Below are positions 10,474-21,974 of a stretch of 64,000 nt of DNA, one piece after another (positions within the stretch are counted from its first letter, which is position 1; each line of letters starts with the position of its first letter). Under the pieces are notes generated by a model, which saw only the letters and a list, made by a program, of their open reading frames with translations, made no database searches and was not told the origin of the DNA. Made by a program: the position numbers and the translations under genes. This stretch comes from Caprella mutica (taxonomy: Eukaryota > Arthropoda > Malacostraca > Amphipoda > Caprellidae): positions 226,874 to 290,873 of the forward strand of contig CANNZV010001112.1 in assembly GCA_947561585.1 (NCBI GenBank), written 5' to 3'.

Positions 10474-11730
10474 AGGGTGTACAGAGACTGTAATATCAGA
10501 CTGAGTAACTGTACTCACCTTCTCAGGACTAGGGTGTACAGAGACTGTAATATCAGACTGAGTAACTGTACTCACCTTCTCAGGACTAGAGTGTACAGAG
10601 ACTGTAATATCAGACTGAGTAACTGTACTCACCTTCTCAGGACTAGAGTGTACAGAGACTGTAATATCAGACTGAGTAACTGTACTCACCTTCTCAGGAC
10701 TAGAGTGTACAGAGACTGTAATATCAGACTGAGTAACTGTACTCACCTTCTCAGGACTAGAGTGTACAGAGACTGTAATATCAGACTGAGTAACTGTACT
10801 CACCTTCTCAGGACTAGAGTGTACAGAGACTGTAATATCAGACTGAGTAACTGTACTCACCTTCTCAGGACTAGAGTGTACAGAGACTGTAATATCAGAC
10901 TGAGTAACTGTACTCACCTTCTCAGGACTAGAGTGTACAGAGACTGTAATATCAGACTGAGTAACTGTACTCACCTTCTCAGGACTAGAGTGTACAGAGA
11001 CTGTAATATCAGACTGAGTAACTGTACTCACCTTCTCAGGACTAGAGTGTACAGAGACTGTAATATCAGACTGAGTAACTGTACTCACCTTCTCAGGACT
11101 AGAGTGTACAGAGACTGTAATATCAGACTGAGTAACTGTACTCACCTTCTCAGGACTAGAGTGTACAGAGACTGTAATATCAGACTGAGTAACTGTACTC
11201 ACCTTCTCAGGACTAGAGTGTACAGAGACTGTAATATCAGACTGAGTAACTGTACTCACCTTCTCAGGACTAGGGTGTACAGAGACTGTAATATCAGACT
11301 GAGTAACTGTACTCACCTTCTCAGGACTAGAGTGTACAGAGACTGTAATATCAGACTGAGTAACTGTACTCACCTTCTCAGGACTAGAGTGTACAGATAC
11401 TGTAATATCAGACTGAGTAACTGTACTCACCTTCTCAGGACTAGAGTGTACAGAGACTGTAATATCAGACTGAGTAACTGTACTCACCTTCTCAGGACTA
11501 GAGTGTACAGAGACTGTAATATCAGACTGAGTAACTGTACTCACCTTCTCAGGACTAGGGTGTACAGAGACTGTAATATCAGACTGAGTAACTGTACTCA
11601 CCTTCTCAGGACTAGAGTGTACAGAGACTGTAATATCAGACTGAGTAACTACACTCACCTTCTCAGGACTAGAGTGTACAGAGACTGTAATATCAGACTG
11701 AGTAACTACACTCACCTTCTCAGGACTAGA
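10474..11730. repeat. Minisatellite, 57-bp unit, about 22 copies
   Basis: The unit runs gtgtacagagactgtaatat, cagactgagtaactgtactc, accttctcaggactaga. Copies are nearly identical; variants are gggtg/gagtg, one gatac, and aactacactc in the last two units. The unit length is divisible by three and lacks stops in one frame on each strand, producing long antiparallel open frames; the substitutions do not favour synonymous sites, so I do not call a gene. Confidence 0.95.
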
Positions 11731-13097
11731 GACTGAATTACTCCCCATCCCAATTCTCCCTCGCCTCACATATGTACCATTCTACTGAGTTACCTCCTAA
11801 TCCAATTTGTTTACTTTTCTCAGAACTTATTTTTTGGTCCGTAGCACTCCGCTGTAAAATTGAATCCAAATCTTCCTTTTGTAGCGGTGTAACAAATTCA
11901 CAATGAATTGGGATGTGGTGGGGGTTTGCACGCCTTGCTGCCTCTTGTGTCATCAATGGCACTGCTTGCTAATCGCCGCAGCAGAAGTTACTGGTCAGAA
12001 ATGAAATATTTCATCGCAATATTGCGGAAGGTTATGTTCTATTCATTTGTAAAATTTATTTATTTGTATTACTAATCTTATTCGCAAAACTACAATAGTA
12101 TTCAACCGAATTGCCTGATTTTGGAAACGATCGGGTCAAAGGTCAAGGTCACGAAAAGGTAGAAATGAACAAAAAATATAGCGGAGATGACGGTATGCGT
12201 TCTATTAGTGCCTGATCTATTTGGCAAGTTTAATTTCTTTTAGAACTATTTCATACCAACTCCCTCATACTTCCGTTCTTTTTTCATATGTTATTTCTAC
12301 AAGAAAACATGCTATGATATTTATATATATTTTTATTAGATTCTCTATACTTCATTCATTATATCCATGAGTACCAGCTAATGTATTTTCTGTTAATTAT
12401 ATTAAATTTCTATAGGTATTGCGTGCTTCATTTCAATCACGCTATTTTATTCATTGCTTTTTGTTTCTCCTGGATTAATTCAATCACGTATTTTATTTTT
12501 TCTTGTTTGTTTCAATCAAATTGAAGCTGACCTTATAGAAAGAATATTCAGTTTGTTCGAAATTACTTTTAATATATAATAATTATTGTAATATGAGCTC
12601 AGGAAGAAGTTCATTTTCTGCTTCATTTTTTATCCAACCAATTGAAGGAACTTAAATAACATTAGAAATATATAATTGCCCACTAAAATATAACTTTCAG
12701 CAGTCTGCGAAGGTTTTAATGCCTATTTAATGGGAAATTTGTATCAAGAAATCTTTTTATATAACATTTCATTTTTGTTTATTTTTCGAATTATATTTTT
12801 CTGTTATAGTGTACATATTTAAGTGCTTCTGGTAATAATGTTGCAATTTATTTTAATACTATAGTGCAGCTGGTCTCATTTGTTTGTATATTTACATGCA
12901 GTCTTTTAAAGAGAAAACTAATGAATATATACTCTATATAAAATATGACTGACTATTTATTATATATCTTTAAAGATATAGACTCCTATTGTCTCAATAT
13001 ATTTTTAGTTGAACTTTATTCGTTGTAAGAAAATGAGTATATATCTTCACTTTGACACTTTTTGATACATGAATATTGTGATTAATTTTGATGAATG

Positions 13098-13264
13098 ATG
13101 AGTTACGAATTATCGGTCAGCACTACATCTTCGTTCATATAAGAAAAAACAACATAAAATTTATTATTATTATTACTACACAGTGCTATCTAATGATTAT
13201 TTTTATATCGTTTTTCTTATATGACCGAAGATGAATTACTGACCGATAATTTGTAACTTACCCT
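13098..13264. mobile_element. F1 MITE, short subtype without the core palindrome
   Basis: The arms match F1 (gagttacgaattatcggtca ... ccgataatttgtaacttaccc). The centre is a non-palindromic acagtgctatctaat segment shared with the copy at 19397. Confidence 0.8.
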
Positions 13265-13505
13265 ATGTGTATTTTTAGACTATTTTTGGGTTATTTTTTG
13301 CCTGTTTTTTGATGTATGCTTATATTTTGATGTATTTTCATTTTTGATGTACATTGTAAACAATTTTTGATGTATTTAAAATTTGTATTTACCTGGTTTC
13401 AATTCAGTTTGTTTCTCACTCACGTCTCTGTTATCTTTTTTCTCGCTATTCCAACACAATTACGCACCTTAGTTCCGCCAATGAACTCTATTCCTGGAAT
13501 TGAAA

Positions 13506-13538
13506 GGGGGGGGGGGGGTTTGCTCAACATCCCCCCCC
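13506..13538. other. G-run/C-run inverted pair
   Basis: Thirteen G (13506-13518) and eight C (13531-13538) separated by 12 bases. They can pair into a hairpin. Confidence 0.6.
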
Positions 13539-14250
13539 TTGTCGATGGAATACACACTGACTATATCGCCAGCACGCTGCGTCAGCGCTAATGCTGTGCC
13601 ATTGCGTAACTCCCTATTGTCTCCGCAATTCTTTTTTTCCATTAAAAAAAATTAAAGTTAATTAAGCAATTTCAATCACATTGAAAGGAGGAATCTTAGC
13701 ATTGAAATGTAATAATCATCTTTTTAGATGCCAGTGGTTCAAAATTTTATTTATTAATTTAGAGGTTTATTTCCTATTTAATTGAGAACAATGTAGATAG
13801 AGGAAGATTTGAACATTTATGGTAAATTGTGAAATCTTGGACATTTTCTAACTTGAATTATTATGTGTAAAAGATTAAATATGTAGAATTCTTTCTGTGT
13901 CCTATTATCTTATTGATGCAGCATACACTTTATATTGATATGCATGTTTTATATGTGCATTTATTTTAATATGTACTTTCAACTTATATGCACTTTCTTG
14001 ACTAACTTACTAGTATGATAATTAGTTCCGGTGACAGCTGCCTCTCCTCTTAATTCCTCGGTATTATCTCTGTTTGTCCTCTGCCTTATCGCACTGTGTC
14101 AGGATAAGCTCATGACAGCCATGGATATGACACAATGTGTCAGCAATGGGTCACTAGATGACACAATCACTCAATATGGTCATTCCTGTAGAAATACCTG
14201 AATGACGCATTATTTTCTATATGGTCATTCCTGTTGAATTATATTCTGAT

Positions 14251-14380
14251 GAATTGGTATCCATGATACCTGCAGGTATCATGGATACCAATTAAAATAA
14301 AAATATAATAAAAAATATAATATTGTTTTTTCTTATATGACCGAAGATGTGAAACTGACCGATAATTCGTATTTTACCCT
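14251..14380. mobile_element. F1 MITE, left arm missing
   Basis: Core palindrome from 14252 and a full right arm ending gtattttaccct. The left arm is absent or replaced. Confidence 0.75.
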
Positions 14381-14852
14381 AGTTCTGAATCCTTTAGTTA
14401 GGTAAATATTATTAATTCATTTCGTGATGTCATTATAATTAAATTGTTACGATGGAAATATTAATTCTCATATTTCTTTGGTTGATAACAATATGCGTGT
14501 CTGCCTTTTCGAAATCTCTTTAGAATTATTTTTTATTTATATTTTACTTTTTAAATGAATTCGACAGAGTATTTCGAATATTAGCTCTTCACTTAATTTC
14601 CCTTTTCCTCTGTAAGTGGTATAATCTCCTGATATTTTAGTGAGCTATTACCACCTGAGGTGTCAATTGGTGACACTGAGTCCCTAATCTCTCCCTGTCC
14701 ATTCTTTCCCTAATCTCTAATCCCCATCAAGTCAAGAACACAATCTCTAAAACTAACACTGTATCCCTTCTTAGTCCCATTTTTTAGGCGACAAAACCTT
14801 TCTCAGTCTTCAAATTATGACAGATTTTGAAAATGTATGATTTTGGTCTGCC

Positions 14853-14930
14853 AAGTTACGAATTATTTGTCGGTTTGACAAATAAGAAAACACGGTATAA
14901 TTTTTCAATTTTTATTATTATATAGTTTTT
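14853..14930. mobile_element. F1 MITE, left-arm fragment
   Basis: Starts aagttacgaattatttgtcg, continues with an aataagaaaacacggtataa segment, then dissolves into AT-rich DNA. No right arm. Confidence 0.5.
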
Positions 14931-15782
14931 TATATTGAATATGTTGATTATAGTATCCAAAAATTGAAATGATGCTTCTCAAGTTAAATAAGCCCCACTG
15001 GTGCTTCAATTAGATAATCTACTGAACGGATTACTTTCCTTTCTTAATTGAAAGGATTAAATATATCTCTATTGAAGCAGTAAATAGATCTCTGTTTGAT
15101 GAGCAAGATTATCAGTAATAATTACCTTGTAGGGAGTAGCTTGTAAATGTTAGTTATAATAACAATTAGTTCATTTCTAACTGGAATTGGCTGTTGTGTC
15201 CCGATTGCCGTCACTGTGCGTCGTCTGCCCCAATAAATGTTCTCACGGCAAATTGCCTGACATCAAACTGTAGCTAGTTCTTTTTTCCTCTCTGTTCTCC
15301 AGAGAGTGTCTCTTTTTTCACCAGATTGATTTAGGCTGCGAAAAGCAATCGAACGCTGCCAGTTTATCAAATATATTTGGCTGTGAAAACATCACTGATT
15401 TACAACCAATGGAGTTTCGCCGCTTTGTGCTTTTTGTATTCTTTGTAACTTTGGAGGTAGGTTCTACCAGTTGTTTCTTCTTTAGAATGATCAGTGAGGT
15501 AAATAGATCAGTGCATGATCAGTAGATCGCAACATGAGGATCACTTTATCGTGGTATTCATTTTAGTAGATCACGTGTGTAGAAGGTTTGTTTGATCGTG
15601 CTTTAATATTATTTTTCATTAAAGTCGCGTGTGTACTTAGTTAGGTCTTATGTATTACACTATTTCAGTAATCCAATTATTTATTTTGTGATTACATATA
15701 TTGTAACAATAAGTTAATCTTGCTAAACTAGTACTAGTCTACTCACTAGTACTAGTTCAATTAACTAATCGGTCATCCAATA

Positions 15783-15973
15783 GGGTATGTTGCGAATTAT
15801 CGGTCGGTTTTACATCTTCTGTCACATACGAAAATCGATATAATAATTTATTTAATTTTAATTGGTATCCATGATATCTGCAGGTTTTATAGATACCAAT
15901 AATAATTTAATTTAAATAATCAATTATAGTTTTTTCTTACGATGTGAAACTGACCGATAATTCGTAACTTACT
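15783..15973. mobile_element. F1 MITE with degraded right arm
   Basis: Preceded by TA; begins GGGTATGTTGCGAATTATCG, holds the core palindrome, and ends cgtaacttactct. Confidence 0.8.
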
Positions 15974-16642
15974 CTTTGTCTGTTGGTACAGTGACTCACT
16001 ACATTTCTGTACTCCTGTGCAAGTGCACATCGTTTGAGCCTAGATTGCCATTTAGACTTACTGGAGTGTAAAGCTCTCGCTCCACCACATGAAGAACTGC
16101 TAATTCGCTCCAGCAAAATACTCCCAAACTGCTAACTTCCTAAGCAAAAATTCATGAAACCCGGAAAAATAGTGTTTGGATGCATCTCGATCACCTCGAT
16201 TTGAAGGTTTGGCTTGATTTAGTCTTACGCTTTCAACGGAGAAATTATTATTATGATATACAGTATTAGAATATCATATTTGAACTCGTTTGCTTCCTTA
16301 TGTTGAAAAATGTTTTTTTCTAAATTGAAGAATGGTTTATAAATCAGCTCAATAGGTCTCATGAATGTATTTGGCAGATCTGGCGAATCAATAGAAGTCT
16401 GACTGTATTGTTTCTGCTATCGTTTGTTCAGTCATTGTGTTTCATAATGCAGAGCGTAGATTCAGTTCTAATTGCTCTACATCCCTCCATTCTTGTGTTC
16501 TACCATAATAAAAACTCCCCTCATGACGTCTTCTTGCATGAATAATTAATTAACCCTGCCAACTACCACCAGTCACAAAGGTAACGAAACAGCAGAGAAG
16601 AATCTTCCACTTGTTTTGTGCGATTCACAATATTTTTCAGAG

Positions 16643-16857
16643 GGGTATGTTTCGAATTATTGAGCAGTTACGCATTTTCGGTCACGTGAAAAAACAAACA
16701 TTAATTTTATTTGTATTTGTATCCAACCTGTAGGTATCATGGATACCAATTAATATAAAATTTGCATATTTTTTCATATGGATACCAATAAAATGAAATT
16801 TTAATAAATTATGTTTCCGATAATGTGTAACTACCCGATAACTCTTAACTTTCCCTA
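16643..16857. mobile_element. F1 MITE, strongly diverged
   Basis: Begins ggggtatgtttcgaattatt; contains part of the core (ggtatcatggatacc); ends cttaactttcccta. Internal arms are much altered. Confidence 0.6.
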
Positions 16858-17368
16858 GTTTTAGTAATTATTTGAGTGTCAGTACCCCAGAAGGAGTAAG
16901 ATACTAGAACAATGAGTAATTGGATATGCTATTTAATGAAGCCTCTAAAGTTGCTCTGAATTAGCGTAATGTACAATTGAAATGTGATAGTGCATCTATT
17001 CACATCGTCTAATTCGCCTGTTCATTGAATTTCATCCTTCCTGATTGACTGAAGCAAAATGAATTAGTGCTATCGATCATTTTTTAATACTCTTTTTAAT
17101 GGCTATTCCATATAAAGATAATGTATTCTCTTCATTTGATCTTTTAAATCATTTTGTGCTATTCTGTATATGCATCTAGTTAAGTATAATTACCAATTGA
17201 ACCTTTTGATCTTTCAAACACGTTTTTTAATAACTGTAGGCGTAATGAATACTTGCTTATTCAATTTCCTTAGAAAATGTACGGTGCAGTTTATCGTTTT
17301 TCAGTACAATATTGCGAACTTTTTAAATACCTGAAATAATGCAGCACTTACGCTAAAAATATCTTGTA

Positions 17369-17571
17369 GGGTGAGTTCTTAATTATCGCTCAGTTCCACA
17401 TTTTCGGACACGTGAGAAAAAGCGATATAATAATAATTTTTTATTTTTTGTTTTTTTATTGTTATCCATCATGGATGCCAATAAAAACAAAAAAAACAAA
17501 TAATTATTATATCGTTTTTTTTTCTTACGTGTCCCAAAATGTGGTACTGACCGATAATTAAGAACTTGCCC
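17369..17571. mobile_element. F1 MITE, complete, variant-arm subtype, TA duplication
   Basis: Flanked by TA (17367-17368 and 17572-17573). The arms read GGGTGAGTTCTTAATTATCG and include cacgtgagaaaaa instead of catataagaaaaa, marking a subtype shared with the right arm at 19100-19145. The core is reduced to tatccatcatggatg. Confidence 0.8.
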
Positions 17572-17939
17572 TATGTTAAGGATATATTTTTTTTATTAAG
17601 GAAAATGTTTTTTTGCGGGCTAATATGCATTCCGCAGGAGAAAATGTAGGAGCCATGCATAATTCCCTGGGGAGAAAATCTCCTCTTTTGGGGCAAAAAT
17701 GCACAAGTGGCTATTAGGTGATCCTCGAGACAGCAACAAACCCCCGACAGATTCCTTCCTACATCATTAACAGACTTATTACTAAAAAGAAAATATCTAA
17801 ACAGAGTCGTGTAGGAACTCTTGAAAGGAAACTCCAGGACTTCAAAGGGGAGTCCTTCCCTACTCAAATATCCTGTCATTTTAAATTCTTTGTGGAGGAA
17901 AAATAGCAAGCTGCTAATTTGCATTGGCTGAACTTTTTC

Positions 17940-18225
17940 TCATTTTCTCAGTTTGATGGCTTTCGATAGTTTGGAAAATAGTGAATATGGTGATTGTTTA
18001 ATAAAAGATATCTCTTAACTTAAAAACCTATGTAACTTTGTTTTGACAAGAATTAATTCTCGTATTCTTAATTTTCTTGTTTTTTATTGTCCGTTAATAT
18101 TTGATGGGTTTCGATAGTTTTGAAAATAGTGAATATGGTGACTGCTCAATAAATGATACATCTACCTAAAGTTTAAATGTGCACCAACTTTGTTTTGAGT
18201 TTTCGACCAAAATGAATTCTCTATA
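17940..18225. repeat. Direct duplication, about 150-bp unit, two diverged copies
   Basis: Copy 1 has tttcgatagtttggaaaata then gtgaatatggtgattg; copy 2 has tttcgatagttttgaaaata then gtgaatatggtgactg. Both continue with an aactttgttttga block. Confidence 0.75.
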
Positions 18226-18905
18226 TCTGCTATCTATCACTAATTTAAATAGTGATCACAATAATATCATCATTATTCAATTAATAAATATTTATTACAA
18301 TATTGAACACTTTTTTGGCATGCAAACTATATGCTAGAGAATAATCTAAACTGTGTGCTTTCATCATGTTGGTAGCATATTTTTTTTTTTTTTTACTGTT
18401 TTTCCTTAACTTCTGTATCTTTGTTTTTAAAGGTGTACACTGTGATCTAAACTAGAGATTCACATAAGATCTTAACATGGAAGGAGATGTTTTTTCTCAC
18501 GAGGTATTTATTTGTCGAGGTGACTCTTTGTTGTGAGGGGAAAAAGTGTCTGTGTCTCTCCCCTCGTCTCTACGAGTGTGATTGTGATGTTAATCGCAAG
18601 CTAAGCCCTCTAAGAAAGACCATGAGTCGTACAAAGGGCCTCCTCTCATAATCTCCTCAAAGAATACTCCTCAAAGTTTCACCATATAAATGCCATCTAC
18701 GGTGATGGCGTCCATGCATAAACTTCACCAAACACAAATGCAGTTTCTGAGCATCTTGTTGAAGTTGCTGTGTGTTTACAGTGCTTTTGGGAGTGCTTGT
18801 CTCTTGTTCTCCTTTCAACTCGCAAAATGCCTACCATAAAGACTTACATCAGCAAAAAGCGAATAATAGTAGAGACGTATCTACTTATTAAGATTTTAGG
18901 AAGTA

Positions 18906-19145
18906 GGGTAAGAATTATCGGTCAGTTACACATCTTCAGTCGCGTAAGAAAAATTAAAATTTATGATTATTATCATTTAATTTTCATTTGTATCAATGAT
19001 ACATACCTGCAGGTATCATGAATACCAATTACAACATATCCATGGTACCTGCAGGTATCATGGAATATAATTAGTTAAATAATGATTGTATTTCTTTCTT
19101 ACGTGTCCGAAAATGTGGAACTGACCGATAATTAAGAACTTACCC
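18906..19145. mobile_element. F1 MITE with duplicated core palindrome and mismatched arms
   Basis: TA-flanked (18904-18905, 19146-19147). The core (tacctgcaggtatcatg) occurs twice. The left arm resembles the common subtype (gaattatcggtcagttacac), while the right arm matches the variant subtype of 17369 (cttaattatcgg on its inverse), suggesting recombination or conversion between subtypes. Confidence 0.8.
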
Positions 19146-19396
19146 TACCTATTTTTTCTAATATGGTACCAAGATTCCATTGGATTGTAAATTCATGCAA
19201 TATGCTGCTCTTCTCTTTTTACAACGGTCGTTTAGACGTCTAATTTTGTCTTCTATTCATATATCATATCAAACTATTAACCGTTCGAAAAATGTTGAAT
19301 GACCCGAGCATCTCTTATAAACTACGCAATATATCATTTTTCGGATGAATTCCTCCTCTCTGGACTTGAACATGTTCTTCACTAGGACGTTGTAAA

Positions 19397-19548
19397 GGGT
19401 AAGTTCTGAATTATCGGTCTACACTACATCTTCGGTCATATAAGAAAAAACAAATAAAAAATATTACAGTGCTATCTAATAATTTTTATATCGTTTTTTT
19501 CTTATATGACCGAAGATGTGGAACTGACTGATAATTCGTAACTCACCC
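19397..19548. mobile_element. F1 MITE, short subtype
   Basis: Arms gggtaagttctgaattatcg and its inverse; centre acagtgctatctaat as in the copy at 13098; no core palindrome. Confidence 0.8.
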
Positions 19549-20044
19549 TAATTGATTTCACGACAACGTCCAATGAATGATGGCTATTCTCTCCCTCATC
19601 CTATACAGTACAGTTGGCAAACCTGTTCTTCATTGTGATGGTAATTGGTATATATTCCTTATCTCTCCACCATGATCATCTTTGAGAAAAGAGTCTCCGC
19701 ATGCATCGGATCACGAGCAGATGAGACTGATTTATGAATATTTATAGGGTGATCTTGTGCTTTAAAAGGTCTGAAGATGCACGAGATGCGCATCATTTCG
19801 AATCCGAGATGACTCTTTGGACCGTCGAATTGAGGAGCAGCTTAAGATTTACACAGTTGGGACCTCGTGAAGCCATCTTTTAAGTGGGTACTTGGACCGT
19901 CAAGAGAGATTGGTGTATGGGGGGCTTTATGGTGGATATTAGTGGGGAGAAGAGATTTTATGGGGCATTTTGGCAGATTAGAGGACACTTTTATCACGGA
20001 TTGTAGAGTCAAAACAATGTACATTGTGAATGATATATGACTGA

Positions 20045-21055
20045 CCATATGGTTACTTAAAATGTTCATATGGTTATTTAGAATGTGGTTCATGTAGCTC
20101 TTTAAAATGTGGTTCATGTAGTTTTTTAAACTGTGGTTCATGTAGCTCTTCAAACTGTGGTTCATGTAGCTCTTCAAACTGTGGTTCATGTAGCTCTTCA
20201 AACTGTGGTTCATGTAGCTCTTTAAACTGTGGTTCATGTAGCTCTTCAAACTGTGGTTCATGTAGCTCTTCAAACTGTGGTTCATGTAGCTCTTTAAACT
20301 GTGGTTCATGTAGCTCTTTAAACTGTGGTTCATGTAGCTCTTCAAACTGTGGTTCATGTAGCTCTTTAAACTGTGGTTCATGTAGCTCTTTAAACTGTGG
20401 TTCATGTAGCTCTTCAAACTGTGGTTCATGTAGCTCTTTAAACTGTGGTTCATGTAGCTCTTCAAACTGTGGTTCATGTAGCTCTTTAAACTGTGGTTCA
20501 TGTAGCTCTTTAAACTGTGGTTCATGTAGCTCTTCAAACTGTGGTTCATGTAGCTCTTTAAACTGTGGTTCATGTAGCTCTTCAAACTGTGGTTCATGTA
20601 GCTCTTCAAACTGTGGTTCATGTAGCTCTTCAAACTGTGGTTCATGTAGCTCTTTAAACTGTGGTTCATGTAGCTCTTCAAACTGTGGTTCATGTAGCTC
20701 TTTAAACTGTGGTTCATGTAGCTCTTTAAACTGTGGTTCATGTAGCTCTTCAAACTGTGGTTCATGTAGCTCTTTAAACTGTGGTTCATGTAGCTCTTTA
20801 AACTGTGGTTCATGTAGCTCTTTAAACTGTGGTTCATGTAGCTCTTTAAACTGTGGTTCATGTAGCTCTTTAAACTGTGGTTCATGTAGCTCTTCAAACT
20901 GTGGTTCATGTAGCTCTTTAAACTGTGGTTCATGTAGCTCTTTAAACTGTGGTTCATGTAGCTCTTTAAACTGTGGTTCATGTAGCTCTTTAAACTGTGT
21001 TTCATGTAGCTCTTTAAACTGTGTTTCATGTAGCTCTTTAAACTGTGGTTCATTA
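20045..21055. repeat. Minisatellite, 24-bp unit, about 40 copies
   Basis: Unit gtagctctttaaactgtggt plus tcat, with a frequent T/C variant (ctttaaac/cttcaaac). The first copies (20045-20110) and the last ones (gtgtttcat) are diverged, as at typical array edges. Confidence 0.95.
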
Positions 21056-21621
21056 TTCTTGATAATGGTATCAACATTCTATATTAAAAGTACAAAATAG
21101 AACAATCTGCCATCACTACAATATATCTTATATCCTTAAAATGATCTAATACACCATCTTATTGCATCACGACAGTATTTTTTGGAGTAGCCAAGAGTTG
21201 GGGGTGGTTATGGGGGTGTGTCTCCAGAGTGACTCTACATAGCTTAACACCCCCATAAACCAGAGGATATTGGAGTTTTTCGTCTCTGCAGTTCTCATCT
21301 GGGCTATCAAGTAGATTTTTATCGTCCTCATGGCAGATTATGATGAATGGCGGGGCTGGCTGGCTTTCTCGTCAGTGTGTTTTTTCGTAGAGAAAAGGAG
21401 GTAATTAAGTAGAGTTTTGTATCACAACTTTTTGGAGGGTATTCATGCAGTGACTTTTTATTGTTCACATGAGTGATGGGGCTGGCTGACTTTCTTCTGA
21501 ATGGCTGGCTAGCTCATTTAAATAGTCTCTGGTATCTCACGAACGCTGTACTCTATTGGATTAGTAAAAGAACTATTTATAGCAATGCTGAGTTAAGCAA
21601 CTATAACCTTTGTTAGTGATT

Positions 21622-21798
21622 AGGGTTGTGACACTATGCGTTTAAAATCATAGATCCCGAAAATAGTATAGACGGAGTGAATTAAACGGTATTGAATCGT
21701 TCTAAACCAGCGGTATGTAGTATTCGATACCATTTCCTTTCGTTCCGTCTATGATATTCATAAAATCTATGATTATAAATGCATATTGTCACAACCCT
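21622..21798 (+). mobile_element. F2 MITE, copy A
   Basis: A 177-bp element with termini AGGGTTGTGACA and TGTCACAACCCT. The interior includes aaccagcggtatgtagtatt. It has no coding capacity. It is the + member of an inverted pair with the next element. Confidence 0.8.
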
Positions 21799-21805
21799 GC
21801 TGATG

Positions 21806-21974
21806 AGGGTTGTGACAATATGCTTTTAAAATCTTAGATCTTAAGAATATCATATACGAAATGAAATGGTATCGAATACTATATACCACTGGTTTAGAGC
21901 GATTCAATGCTGTTTAATTCTCTCCGTCTATCTTATTTTCGGGATCTATGATTTTAAAAGCATATTGTCACAAA
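21806..21974 (-). mobile_element. F2 MITE, copy B, inverted relative to copy A
   Basis: Begins AGGGTTGTGACAATATGC and ends catattgtcacaa. Read on the - strand it aligns with copy A through the whole interior (for example aaccagtggtatatagtatt), so the two sit head to head, 7 bases apart. Confidence 0.8.

Noticed and set aside
10411..11769. Long antiparallel open frames of 452 (-) and 419 (+) codons
   Set aside because: A 57-bp repeat without stops explains both. Substitutions between units include residue-changing ones, no signal or domain is seen, and no codon bias supports coding.
19842..21077. A 411-codon - strand frame repeating MNHSLKSY
   Set aside because: Product of the 24-bp minisatellite; no other coding evidence.
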